A DNA stretch of 20,378 bases from an uncultured Collinsella sp. (GTDB taxonomy: Bacteria; Actinomycetota; Coriobacteriia; Coriobacteriales; Coriobacteriaceae): assembly GCA_905208975.1 (NCBI GenBank), contig CAJLRE010000030.1, positions 1 through 20,378 of the forward strand, written 5' to 3'. The position numbers and the translations under genes are program-made. This document shows, piece by piece, positions 7,363 through 15,423 of the stretch. A model generated the notes under the pieces. The model made no database searches. It was not told the origin of the DNA and worked only from the letters and a program-made list of their open reading frames with translations. How positions within the stretch are numbered: the stretch's first letter is position 1; each line of letters begins with the position of its first letter.

Positions 7363-8259
7363 ATGGGTGAGAACGTCATGAATACCGCTGCGGCCGCCGC
7401 TGAGGAGGTCGTCCCCACCATCGAGATCGCCGCGCATGCCGGCACCTGCTACGGCGTTCAGCGCGCGCTCGACATGGCACTGGCCGCCGCGCCGCAGGCA
7501 GGGGAGAGCGCTCAAGTCCACACCCTGGGCCCGCTCATCCATAACCCCATCGTGGTGCGCGAGCTCGCCGAGGCGGGCGTTGGTCTGGCAGACACCTTGG
7601 ACGACGCTGCTTCGGGCACCGTGATCATTCGCGCCCACGGTGTGGTGCCGCAGGTGATCGATGCCGCACGCGAGCGCGGCCTCGATGTGGTCGACGCCAC
7701 CTGCCCCTACGTAAAGAAGGTCCACGTGGCGGCCGAGCGCCTGGTGCGCGAGGGCTACCGCGTAATCGTCGTGGGCGAGCCGGGCCACCCCGAGGTCGAG
7801 GGCATTCTGGGCCACGCCGGCAATGATGCACAGGTCGTGAGCTGTGCCGCCGACGCCGACGAGCTGTCGCTCAAGGGCAAGGTGGGCCTGGTTGTGCAGA
7901 CCACCCAAACCGCGCAGAACCTGGCCGATGTTGTGGCCTCCATTACCCCGCGCGTGCAGGAACTGCGCGTGATCAACACCATCTGCGCCGCCACAAGCGA
8001 GCGCCAGCAGGCAGCCGCGTCGCTTGCCAACCGCTGTGATTGCATGGTCGTCGTGGGCGGAAAGAACTCGGGCAACACCCGCCGCCTGGCACAGATCTGC
8101 GCTGACGTCTGCGAGCACACGCATCACATCGAGGAGGCAAGCGAGATCGAGGGCGCATGGTTTGCCAACGCGCGCCACATCGGCATCACTGCCGGAGCCT
8201 CCACCCCGCAAGAACACATCGAACGCGCCGTTGCGCGCATCAAGGAGCTTTGCCGTTAA
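7363..8259 (+). CDS. ispH: 4-hydroxy-3-methylbut-2-enyl diphosphate reductase (IspH)
   Basis: This is the last enzyme of the MEP isoprenoid pathway, reducing HMBPP to IPP and DMAPP with an iron-sulphur cluster. The three cluster cysteines are visible: C29 in AGTCYGV, C114 in DATCPYV and C208 in NTICAATSERQ. H92 lies in RAHGV, and GHPEVEGI plus GGKNSGNTRRL match substrate-binding blocks. The start is uncertain. ATG 7363 (298 residues, two bases after the acyltransferase stop) and ATG 7378 (with GGTGAG six bases upstream, 293 residues) are both possible; an earlier in-frame ATG at 7333 would overlap the previous gene. The first 20 or so residues are Ala-rich and not conserved. There is no sign of the S1 domain fusion found in some clostridia. 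Confidence 0.95.
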   Translation: MGENVMNTAAAAAEEVVPTIEIAAHAGTCYGVQRALDMALAAAPQAGESAQVHTLGPLIHNPIVVRELAEAGVGLADTLDDAASGTVIIRAHGVVPQVIDAARERGLDVVDATCPYVKKVHVAAERLVREGYRVIVVGEPGHPEVEGILGHAGNDAQVVSCAADADELSLKGKVGLVVQTTQTAQNLADVVASITPRVQELRVINTICAATSERQQAAASLANRCDCMVVVGGKNSGNTRRLAQICADVCEHTHHIEEASEIEGAWFANARHIGITAGASTPQEHIERAVARIKELCR

Positions 8260-8261
8260 TC

Positions 8262-9704
8262 ATGGACCAGACCGTACCCGCATACGCCGCCGAGGTGGCC
8301 GATTACGGGCGCAGCCGCGACCCCGAGCCGGGTGAGGGCGCGCTCGTTAAGAACGTGCGTCCCGAGTCGCCCGCATGGGATGTGGGTATCGAGCCGGGCA
8401 TGCGCGTGCTCACGGTCAACGGCGAGCAACTCACCGACATGATCGTGTGGCTCTGGGAGGCCGATGACGATACCGTCGAGCTGGAGGTTTTCGACCCGCG
8501 CGACGACACTGTCACCCCCGTGGAGCTCGACCGCTTCCCGGGCGAGGACTGGGGCCTGGAGTTCGACGGCCCCATCTTTGACGGCATGCGTACCTGCGTC
8601 AACGCCTGCGTATTCTGCTTTATGACCATGCTGCCCAAGGGCGGCCGCTCAACGCTCTATATTCGCGATGACGACTACCGCCTGAGCTTTTTACAGGGTA
8701 ACTTTGTCACGCTCACGAACCTTTCCGACGAGGACGTGCAAAACGTCATCCAACGCAACATGAGTCCCATGAACGTTTCGGTCCACGCCGTGAGTCCCGA
8801 CGTCCGCCGCCGCATGATGGGCCGCAACGCCCAGCGCGGCATGGACGTGCTCGAGGCCATCATGGCCGCCGGCATCGAGATCCACGCGCAGATTGTGCTG
8901 TGCCCCGGCATGAACGACGGCGAGGAGCTGGAAAAGACCCTACGCTTTTGCGAGGAGCACGAGCAGATCACGAGCCTGGGCATCGTGCCGCTCGGTTTTA
9001 CCAAGCATCAGAACCGCTTTAGCTGGTCCTACAGCGACAAGCCCGAGCTCGCGCGCGAGACCATCGCCATGATCCGGCCCTTCCAGGACCGCGCCTATGA
9101 GCGCTTTGGCCGCCACACGTTCCAGATGAGTGACGAGTTCTATCTGGACGCCGGCATCGAGCCGCCCGAGGCCGATTTCTACGACGGCTACCCGCAGTAC
9201 TACGACGGCATCGGCATGATCCGCTCGTATCTAGACGAGACAGACGATGTCCTTGCCGCCGACGCCGAGCGCCTTGCCCGCGTTCGCAAGGCTATGACCG
9301 CCCGCGACCAGCGCCTCCTGTGCCTTTCCGGTGCCAGCGCGCGCGATACCGTGGCGCGCTTCGTGGAGTCTCCACAGGGCCTTGCGGGCACCGTCACAGC
9401 CATCAAGAACCGCTACTTTGGCGGCAACGTGGACGTGACCGGCCTCATCGTCGCGAGCGATATCCTGGAGCAGCTGCCGCAAGACCTGTCGGGGGTTATG
9501 CTCTTTGTGCCTAAGCTCATGTTCAACGCTGACGGCATGACGCTTGACGAGTATCATCGTGACGATTTACTCGCAAGCCTTACCAGTCGCGGCGCCGAGG
9601 TTCATGTGGTGTCGACCATGCCGCATGAGCTGCTCGATACCCTGGAGCACATCCTTGGCATTGTGCCTGCCGACTCTACTAATTCCGCTGACCCTACCCA
9701 TTAA
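8262..9704 (+). CDS. PDZ-like / radical-SAM-type DUF512 protein
   Basis: This 480-residue protein of unknown function matches what is known as the DUF512 (TIGR03279-type) family. A PDZ-like N-terminal region (about 20-75; VRPESPAWDVGIEPGMRVLTVNG) is followed by C112, C116 and C119 in CVNACVFC. This is a CX3CX2C radical-SAM 4Fe-4S signature. A TIM-barrel-like region follows (VSVHAVSPDVRRRMMGRN, IHAQIVLCPGMNDG). The C-terminal third, from about 330, is the DUF512 domain, including GYPQYYDGIGM and a segment with LCLSGASARDT. ATG 8262 is two bases after ispH. AAGGAG lies 14 bases upstream, which is rather far. The gene precedes der, as it does in many Firmicutes. The reaction is unknown. Confidence 0.9.
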   Translation: MDQTVPAYAAEVADYGRSRDPEPGEGALVKNVRPESPAWDVGIEPGMRVLTVNGEQLTDMIVWLWEADDDTVELEVFDPRDDTVTPVELDRFPGEDWGLEFDGPIFDGMRTCVNACVFCFMTMLPKGGRSTLYIRDDDYRLSFLQGNFVTLTNLSDEDVQNVIQRNMSPMNVSVHAVSPDVRRRMMGRNAQRGMDVLEAIMAAGIEIHAQIVLCPGMNDGEELEKTLRFCEEHEQITSLGIVPLGFTKHQNRFSWSYSDKPELARETIAMIRPFQDRAYERFGRHTFQMSDEFYLDAGIEPPEADFYDGYPQYYDGIGMIRSYLDETDDVLAADAERLARVRKAMTARDQRLLCLSGASARDTVARFVESPQGLAGTVTAIKNRYFGGNVDVTGLIVASDILEQLPQDLSGVMLFVPKLMFNADGMTLDEYHRDDLLASLTSRGAEVHVVSTMPHELLDTLEHILGIVPADSTNSADPTH

Positions 9705-9714
9705 AGGAGAGCAG

Positions 9715-11049
9715 ATGAAACCTATCGTCGCCGTCGTCGGACGCCCCAACGTGGGCAAGTCCACGCTCGTTAACCGCCTGGCCCAGACCTCGGACGCCAT
9801 CGTCCACGAGTCTCGCGGCGTCACTCGCGACCGCTCGTATCACACGGCCGATTGGAACGGCCGCGAGTTCACCATCGTCGACACGGGCGGTATCGAGCCG
9901 CTCAAGAGCGACGACGTCTTTGCCACGTCCATCCGCGACCAGGCGCTCGCCGCCGCCGAGGAAGCCGCCGTCATCCTGTTTGTGGTCGATGGCCGCACCG
10001 GCGTCACCGAGGAGGACGAGTCGGTCGCCCGCATGCTCAAGCGCTGCGACAAGCCGGTCTTTCTGCTGGTGAACAAGCTCGACAACCCCGATCGCGAAAA
10101 CGACAGCATCTGGGAGTTCTATTCGCTCGGCATCGGTGAGCCCACGCCGCTCTCGGCCCTGCATGGTCATGGCACGGGCGACCTGCTCGACGATATCGTG
10201 GCCCTGCTTCCGGAGGAAGAGGACGAGGTCGCCGACGAGTTCCCCGATGCGCTGAACGTGGCCATCATCGGCCGCCCCAACGCCGGTAAGTCCTCGCTGT
10301 TCAACCGCATCCTGGGCGCCGACCGCTCTATCGTGTCCAACATTGCCGGCACGACGCGCGACGCCATCGACACCGTCGTGGAGCGCAACGGCAAGCACTA
10401 CCGCATGGTTGACACCGCTGGTATTCGCAAGAAGAGCACCGTGTACGAGAATATCGAGTACTACTCGATGGTCCGCGGCCTGCGCGCCATCGATCGCGCC
10501 GACGTGGCGCTGCTCGTCGTCGACGCCTCCGTGGGCGTTACCGAGCAGGACCAGAAGGTCATGGGCTTGGCCATCGAGCGCGGCTGCGCCGTCGTGGTGC
10601 TGCTCAACAAGTGGGACCTGCTCGACGACGACCGCAAGCGCGAGGCCTGCATGGAGACCGTCGACCGCCGTCTGGGCGTCATGGCTCCCTGGGCCCAGTA
10701 TCTGCGCATCTCGGCCCTGACCGGCCGCAGCGTGGAGAAGATCTGGGCAATGGTCGACGCCGCCGAAAAGACGCGCTCGCAGAAGATCAGCACCTCGCGC
10801 CTCAACACGTTCCTCACCGACCTGCGCGAGTTCGGTCATACCGTGGTGGACGGCAAGCGCCGCCTGCGCATGCACTACGTGACCCAGACGGGCGTCAACC
10901 CGCCGACGTTCACGTTCTTCGTCAACCATAGCGATCTGGTCAACGACACCTACCAGCGCTACGTGGAGAACCGCATGCGCTCGACCTTCGATTTTGCCGG
11001 CACGCCCATTCGACTCTTCTTTAGGAAGAAGGAGCAAAAGGATGCATAA
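9715..11049 (+). CDS. der: Ribosome-associated GTPase Der (EngA)
   Basis: This 444-residue protein has two tandem GTPase domains and a C-terminal KH-like domain, the layout unique to Der, which helps assemble the 50S ribosomal subunit. G domain 1 has GRPNVGKS at 9-16, the DTGG G3 motif and NKLD at 120-123. G domain 2 has GRPNAGKS at 186-193, the DTAG G3 motif and NKWD at 298-301. An acidic linker (EEEDEVADEFPD) joins them. The KH-like part, about 355-444, includes the family-typical stretch ending FVNHSDLVNDTYQRYVENR. ATG 9715 is preceded by AAAGGAGAG. The stop overlaps the start of plsY by eight bases. Confidence 0.98.
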   Translation: MKPIVAVVGRPNVGKSTLVNRLAQTSDAIVHESRGVTRDRSYHTADWNGREFTIVDTGGIEPLKSDDVFATSIRDQALAAAEEAAVILFVVDGRTGVTEEDESVARMLKRCDKPVFLLVNKLDNPDRENDSIWEFYSLGIGEPTPLSALHGHGTGDLLDDIVALLPEEEDEVADEFPDALNVAIIGRPNAGKSSLFNRILGADRSIVSNIAGTTRDAIDTVVERNGKHYRMVDTAGIRKKSTVYENIEYYSMVRGLRAIDRADVALLVVDASVGVTEQDQKVMGLAIERGCAVVVLLNKWDLLDDDRKREACMETVDRRLGVMAPWAQYLRISALTGRSVEKIWAMVDAAEKTRSQKISTSRLNTFLTDLREFGHTVVDGKRRLRMHYVTQTGVNPPTFTFFVNHSDLVNDTYQRYVENRMRSTFDFAGTPIRLFFRKKEQKDA

Positions 11050-11725
11050 TCCGATTCTGCTGACCGCCATCTGCGCCGTGGTCTCGTTCTTTATCGGGGC
11101 GATTCCGTTTGGCCTGATCTTGGGCCGCGTGTTCAACCACACCGACATTCGCAAGGCGGGTTCCGGCAACATCGGCACCACCAACGCCCTGCGCGTGGCC
11201 GGCCCCAAGGTGGCCGCGCTCACCCTGCTGCTCGACTGCCTTAAGGGCGCCATCTGTGTCCTTATCGCCCGTCCGCTCATCGCGGGCGTGGGCTATGGCT
11301 TCCCCGTAAGCATCATGGCGCCCGGAGCCCCCGGCGATTGGATGCTCGGCGTCATTTGCCTGGCAGCGGTGTGGGGCCATATCTTCTCGCCCTACCTCAA
11401 CTTCCATGGCGGCAAGGGTATAGCGGTTGGTCTGGGCGTCATCCTCGCCTGGTACTGGCCCATTGGCCTGTCGCTGCTGGGCATGTTTATCGTGGCCGTC
11501 GCCATCACCAAGTTTGTGTCGGTGGGCTCGCTTGCCGCGGCCATCGGTCTTCCCATCGCCGCCTGCGCGGTCTTTCCGTACAGCAGCCTGGGACTTAAGT
11601 TTTGCATGACGCTAATCGGCATCACCGTGGTGTGGGCCCATCGTGCGAACATCAAAAAGCTCATGACGGGTAAGGAGTCCAAGCTCTCGTTTACTAAGCG
11701 CGTCACCGAGCCCGACGATAAGTAG
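11042..11725 (+). CDS. plsY: Acyl-phosphate:glycerol-3-phosphate acyltransferase PlsY
   Basis: This 227-residue integral membrane enzyme transfers an acyl group from acyl phosphate to glycerol 3-phosphate, giving lysophosphatidic acid. It shows GSGNIGTTN at 40-48 (motif 1), HGGKG at 122-126 (motif 2) and a C-terminal VWAHRANIKKLMTGKE (motif 3), with several membrane helices between them. ATG 11042 overlaps the end of der (ATGCATAA). AAGGAG lies a few bases upstream, so the two are translationally coupled. The product of GpsA, encoded next, is its substrate. Its own product is the substrate of the PlsC-like enzyme upstream. Confidence 0.97.
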   Translation: MHNPILLTAICAVVSFFIGAIPFGLILGRVFNHTDIRKAGSGNIGTTNALRVAGPKVAALTLLLDCLKGAICVLIARPLIAGVGYGFPVSIMAPGAPGDWMLGVICLAAVWGHIFSPYLNFHGGKGIAVGLGVILAWYWPIGLSLLGMFIVAVAITKFVSVGSLAAAIGLPIAACAVFPYSSLGLKFCMTLIGITVVWAHRANIKKLMTGKESKLSFTKRVTEPDDK

Positions 11726-11734
11726 GAGAGAGTC

Positions 11735-12742
11735 ATGAATGTTGCGCTGATTGGCTCCGGCTCCTGGGGAACCGCCGTCGCCGGCCTTGCCGCCGCGCGA
11801 ACCGAGCGCGTGACCATGTGGGCCCATAGCGAGCAGACGGCCGCCGGCATCAATGGCGAGCACTGCAACCCCCGGTATCTGGTGGACTACGAGCTGCCCG
11901 GCAACGTCGTCGCCACGACGGACCTGGCGCAAGCGCTCGACGCCGCCGACGCCATCATCTTTGCCGTGCCCTCCACACACCTGCGCAGCGTATGCCATCA
12001 GGCAGCGCCCTTCATCGCCGCCGACACCCCGGTGCTCTGCCTTACCAAGGGCATTGAGCCCGAGTCCGGCCTGCTCATGAGCGAGGTCATCGCCAGCGAG
12101 ATCGGCAACGAGCGGCGTGTGGCGGCCCTCTCGGGCCCCAACCATGCCGAGGAGATCTGCCGCGGCGGGCTTTCGGCCGCCGTCATCGCCAGCGAAGATC
12201 CGCAGATAGGGGAGACCTTTAAGGACCTGCTCCTGTCCACGGCATTCCGCATCTACCTGTCGCAGGACATGACCGGTGTCGAGGTCTGCGGCGCCATGAA
12301 AAATGTCATCGCCATCGTGTGCGGCATCTCCGCCGGTTCGGGCGCAGGCGACAACACGCTCGCCCTCATCATGACGCGCGGCCTGGCCGAGATCAGCCGT
12401 CTGGTGCACGCCCGCGGCGGTCAAGCTATGACTTGCATGGGGCTTGCAGGCATGGGCGACCTCATTGCCACCTGTACCTCCGAGCATTCGCGCAACCGCA
12501 CCTTTGGTTTCGAGTTTGCCCACGGTGTTTCGCTCGACGAGTACCAAGCGCGCACGCATATGGTGGTGGAGGGCGCCGTCGCGGCCCGCAGCGTCAGCGA
12601 GCTCGCCCGTTCACTGGGCGTTGACATTCCGCTCACCTTTGCCGTGGAGCAAACGCTCTACAACGGTGTTACTTTGGATAGGGCGCTCGAGATTCTTACC
12701 GACCGCGTACCCTCCCAAGAGTTCTACGGACTCACCGACTAG
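11735..12742 (+). CDS. gpsA: Glycerol-3-phosphate dehydrogenase [NAD(P)+]
   Basis: This 335-residue soluble enzyme reduces dihydroxyacetone phosphate to sn-glycerol 3-phosphate, the backbone for phospholipids. The nucleotide-binding Rossmann motif GSGSWGTA is at 7-14. The catalytic lysine region GAMKNVIAI has K189, and the following stretch AGSGAGDNTLALIMTRGL and GLAGMGDLIATCTS are diagnostic. The length is normal. AGGAGAG precedes ATG 11735, nine bases after the plsY stop. The plsY-gpsA pair feeds one pathway. Confidence 0.97.
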   Translation: MNVALIGSGSWGTAVAGLAAARTERVTMWAHSEQTAAGINGEHCNPRYLVDYELPGNVVATTDLAQALDAADAIIFAVPSTHLRSVCHQAAPFIAADTPVLCLTKGIEPESGLLMSEVIASEIGNERRVAALSGPNHAEEICRGGLSAAVIASEDPQIGETFKDLLLSTAFRIYLSQDMTGVEVCGAMKNVIAIVCGISAGSGAGDNTLALIMTRGLAEISRLVHARGGQAMTCMGLAGMGDLIATCTSEHSRNRTFGFEFAHGVSLDEYQARTHMVVEGAVAARSVSELARSLGVDIPLTFAVEQTLYNGVTLDRALEILTDRVPSQEFYGLTD

Positions 12743-12760
12743 TGCAGAAAGGCTACTACC

Positions 12761-13432
12761 ATGGGTTCCATTAAAATCGCTCCGTCCGTCCTCTCGGCCG
12801 ACATGGCCAACCTCAAGGGCGAACTCGACAAGATCGCCGGTGCCGACTACGTGCACTTCGACGTAATGGACGGCCACTTTACCGGCAACCTCACCTTTGG
12901 CGTTGACATCCTCAAGGCCGTCAAGCGTTCCACCGACGTGCCGGTCGACGCGCACCTCATGGTGTCGAACCCCGACGAGACGGTCGATTGGTACGCCGAC
13001 GCCGGTGCCGATATGATCACGGTACACTACGAGGCCTCCACGCACCTGCACCGCACGCTCACCCATCTACAGCAGCGCGGCATCAAGGCCGGCGTGGTGC
13101 TCAACCCCGCCACCCCCGTGTGCGTGCTCGAGAGCATCATCGACGTTGTCGATATGGTGCTGCTGATGAGCGTGAACCCCGGCTTTGGCGGCCAGAGCTT
13201 TATTCCCGGTACCATTGCCAAACTGCACGAGCTCAAGGCCATGTGCGAGCGCTACGGCGTGTCGCCCATGATCGAGGTCGACGGCGGCATCTCTTCCAAG
13301 AACATCGCCGAGGTCGTCAAGGCCGGCGCCAACGTGCTCGTGGCCGGTTCTGCCGTATTTAAGTCCGAAGATCCCGCTGCCGAGGTTGCGCTGCTGCAGA
13401 AGCTGGGCAACGAGGCCGCACAGGAGGCATAA
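12761..13432 (+). CDS. rpe: Ribulose-phosphate 3-epimerase
   Basis: This 223-residue TIM-barrel enzyme interconverts ribulose 5-phosphate and xylulose 5-phosphate in the pentose phosphate pathway. The metal and catalytic residues are visible: H32 and D34 in HFDVMDGHF, H65 in DAHLMV and D174 in EVDGGI. The start SVLSADMANL and the loop MSVNPGFGGQSFI are highly characteristic. AAAGG precedes ATG 12761; the gap after gpsA is 18 bases. It makes no obvious pathway link with its neighbours beyond central metabolism. Confidence 0.97.
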   Translation: MGSIKIAPSVLSADMANLKGELDKIAGADYVHFDVMDGHFTGNLTFGVDILKAVKRSTDVPVDAHLMVSNPDETVDWYADAGADMITVHYEASTHLHRTLTHLQQRGIKAGVVLNPATPVCVLESIIDVVDMVLLMSVNPGFGGQSFIPGTIAKLHELKAMCERYGVSPMIEVDGGISSKNIAEVVKAGANVLVAGSAVFKSEDPAAEVALLQKLGNEAAQEA

Positions 13433-13438
13433 ACCCTT

Positions 13439-14617
13439 ATGACCGCAGGTCAAAACCACATACCCGTGAATCTTGACTATGCCGCCTCGACGCCAATGCG
13501 CGCCGAGGCGCTCCTTGCGCAGCGCGAGTACGACGACAGCGAGCTTGCCGGCGTCAACCCCAACTCGCTGCATTCGCTCGGCCGCAAGGCTGCCGCGCGT
13601 CTGGAGGTTGCACGTCGCGAGATCGCCCGCAGCTTTGGCGCGCGCGTCCGCCCGTCCGAGATTGTACTGACCAACGGCGGCACCGAAGCCAACCAGCTGG
13701 CGCTGCTCGGTCTTGCCGAGGGCGCTCGTCAGCGCGATCGCAAGCGCGATCGTGTAATCGTTTCGGCCATCGAGCACGATTCGATTCTGGACAACCTGCC
13801 GTTGCTGCGTGCCGCCGGCTTTACCGTCGACCTGGTGCAGCCCTGCCACATGGGCTACATTGAGCCTGCCGCGCTTGTCGAGCTGCTAGGCGACGACGTG
13901 GCGCTCGTGAGCATCATGGTTGCCAACAACGAGACCGGCGTGGTGCAGCCCATCCGCGAGCTTGCCGCGGCCACGCATACCGTTGGCGCCCTGTTCCACA
14001 CCGATGCCATCCAGGGGTATCTGCATATTCCGCTCGATGTCACCGAGCTGGGCGTCGACGCCATGTCCGTCGCAGCCCACAAGATTGGCGGTCCCGTGGC
14101 ATCTGGCGCACTCTACCTTAAGAGCCGCACGCCGCTGCGCCCGCGCATCTTTGGCGGCGGACAGGAGGCCGGTCGTCGTGCCGGCACGCAAGACCTGCGA
14201 ACGCAGCTCGCCTTTGCCGCTGCCGCCTCGTCTCTGACGCCCCATGTGGCTCAGGAGCGCGCGAAGCTGCAAGCCCTTTCCGACAAGCTCTACGCCACGC
14301 TTACGGCTCATCCGCGTATTCATGCCACCATGGGCGACTACGCACAGGCCGATCGCCTGCCGGGCATGGTGTCGATCTACGTTGATGGCATGGACTCCGA
14401 GGAGCTCATCGTCAAGCTCGATGCCGCCGGCTTTGAGGTTTCGGCCGGCTCGGCGTGCTCGAGCGGCAGCATGGACCCGAGCCATGTGCTCAGCGCCATG
14501 GGCATTGGTCGCGAGCAGGCACTAGGTGCACTGCGCATTTCCTTTGACGACCGCGTGAATCCGGACGATCTGGACGAGTTTGCCCAGACGCTGCTCTCGA
14601 TCGCAGGTGCCGCATGA
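13439..14617 (+). CDS. Cysteine desulfurase, NifS/IscS family
   Basis: This 392-residue pyridoxal-phosphate enzyme takes sulphur from cysteine as a persulphide for Fe-S clusters or tRNA thiolation. K215 in AAHKIGGP is the expected PLP lysine. NNETGVVQPI and TDAIQ hold cofactor contacts, and the active cysteine is C340 in GSACSSGS, followed by the family's DPSHVL. The N-terminal LDYAASTP is typical. No scaffold protein (IscU, SufU) or tRNA thiolase (mnmA) lies in this window, so the partner cannot be read from context. AGGAGG within the end of rpe lies eleven bases before ATG 13439, and the stop overlaps the next start (ATGA). Confidence 0.95.
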   Translation: MTAGQNHIPVNLDYAASTPMRAEALLAQREYDDSELAGVNPNSLHSLGRKAAARLEVARREIARSFGARVRPSEIVLTNGGTEANQLALLGLAEGARQRDRKRDRVIVSAIEHDSILDNLPLLRAAGFTVDLVQPCHMGYIEPAALVELLGDDVALVSIMVANNETGVVQPIRELAAATHTVGALFHTDAIQGYLHIPLDVTELGVDAMSVAAHKIGGPVASGALYLKSRTPLRPRIFGGGQEAGRRAGTQDLRTQLAFAAAASSLTPHVAQERAKLQALSDKLYATLTAHPRIHATMGDYAQADRLPGMVSIYVDGMDSEELIVKLDAAGFEVSAGSACSSGSMDPSHVLSAMGIGREQALGALRISFDDRVNPDDLDEFAQTLLSIAGAA

Positions 14618-15423
14618 TCGTCGCCGAGCTCGAGCGCGCGCTACTGGCACGCTATCCCAAGACGGACACCGAGCCCTGGGACCACGTAGGACTCTCCGTT
14701 GGCGATCCGGCCGCGGAGATCACCGGCGTTGCCTGCGCACTCGATGCGACTGAGGCTAATGTTCGCCGCGCCCAAGAAGCAAGCGCCAACGTGCTGCTGA
14801 CGCATCATCCCATATACATCAAGGCACCCGAGGCCTTTTGTCCGGCGGATGCCACACGACCCCAGTGCAGTGCGGCCCTCTACGAGGCTGCCCGCTGCGG
14901 GGTGAGCATTATCTCGCTCCACACCAACCTGGACCGCTCGCACGAAGCCCATGTCTGCCTGAGCAAGCTGCTGGGTGCCGCACCCGTGAGCTCACTGGAG
15001 CACGTGGACGACCCCGAGGCCACCGGCCTGGGCGCACTTGCAACGCTCAACGACCCGTGCACGCTGCGCGATCTTGCCACCCGTGCTGCCACGGCCTTTG
15101 GCAGCGACCCGCGTGTGTGGGGCAAAGCTGATCGCCCGTGCCGCACCGTCGCCATTTTGGGCGGCTCCCTGGGCGACTTCGGAGAGCTCGCCATCGCCGC
15201 GGGCGCAGATGTTGTCGTGACGGGCGAGGCGGGCTACCACGTGGCACAGGACCTTGCCTTGCGCGGGCTGCCGGTGATCTTGCTCGGCCACGACCGCTCC
15301 GAGGAGCCGTTCGTTGATATATTGATGAACTCTGCAGTTGACGCCGGGGTCGACCCCCGTCATGCGATTAAAATACTGAACCCTTGCCAATGGTGGACTG
15401 TGACAAAAGGAGAGAACTTATGA
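14614..15423 (+). CDS. Nif3-like dinuclear metal centre protein (YqfO/YbgI family)
   Basis: This 269-residue protein has the Nif3-family metal site: H64-H65 in LLTHHPIY, D107 in SLHTNLD, and H226 with E230 in GHDRSEE. EPWDHVGLSVG near the start is the usual opening, and GGSLGDF follows in the middle. It lacks the inserted PII-like domain of the longer YqfO proteins, so it belongs to the short group. Members form ring-shaped hexamers. They have been linked to GTP cyclohydrolase-like or regulatory roles, but the true function is unsettled. It overlaps both neighbours by four bases (ATGA), so three genes are probably translated as a coupled series. Pairing with a zinc-ribbon coiled-coil gene is common in Actinomycetota. 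Confidence 0.93.
   Translation: MIVAELERALLARYPKTDTEPWDHVGLSVGDPAAEITGVACALDATEANVRRAQEASANVLLTHHPIYIKAPEAFCPADATRPQCSAALYEAARCGVSIISLHTNLDRSHEAHVCLSKLLGAAPVSSLEHVDDPEATGLGALATLNDPCTLRDLATRAATAFGSDPRVWGKADRPCRTVAILGGSLGDFGELAIAAGADVVVTGEAGYHVAQDLALRGLPVILLGHDRSEEPFVDILMNSAVDAGVDPRHAIKILNPCQWWTVTKGENL
15338..15377 (+). promoter_or_regulatory. Hairpin and A/T-rich stretch at Nif3/zinc-ribbon junction
   Basis: Inside the 3' end of the Nif3-like gene, the palindrome GGGGTCGACCCC (15346-15357) is extended by GACG (15340-15343) with CGTC (15358-15361), with a two-base bulge. It is followed by an A/T-rich stretch with TAAAAT at 15369-15374. TTGACG at 15338-15343 is a good -35 box but lies 25 bases from that -10-like element, too far for a normal promoter. 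No T run follows, so it is not a terminator. Confidence 0.25.

Noticed and set aside
9694..11280. 528-codon minus-strand open frame opposite der and plsY
   Set aside because: Long antisense frames are expected in G+C-rich genes with few stop codons. The plus strand has clear Der and PlsY motifs with good ribosome sites.
15314..15412. Internal promoter for the zinc-ribbon and coaBC genes
   Set aside because: TTGATA, TTGACG and TTGCCA boxes are present, but none has a -10 box at 16-19 bases.
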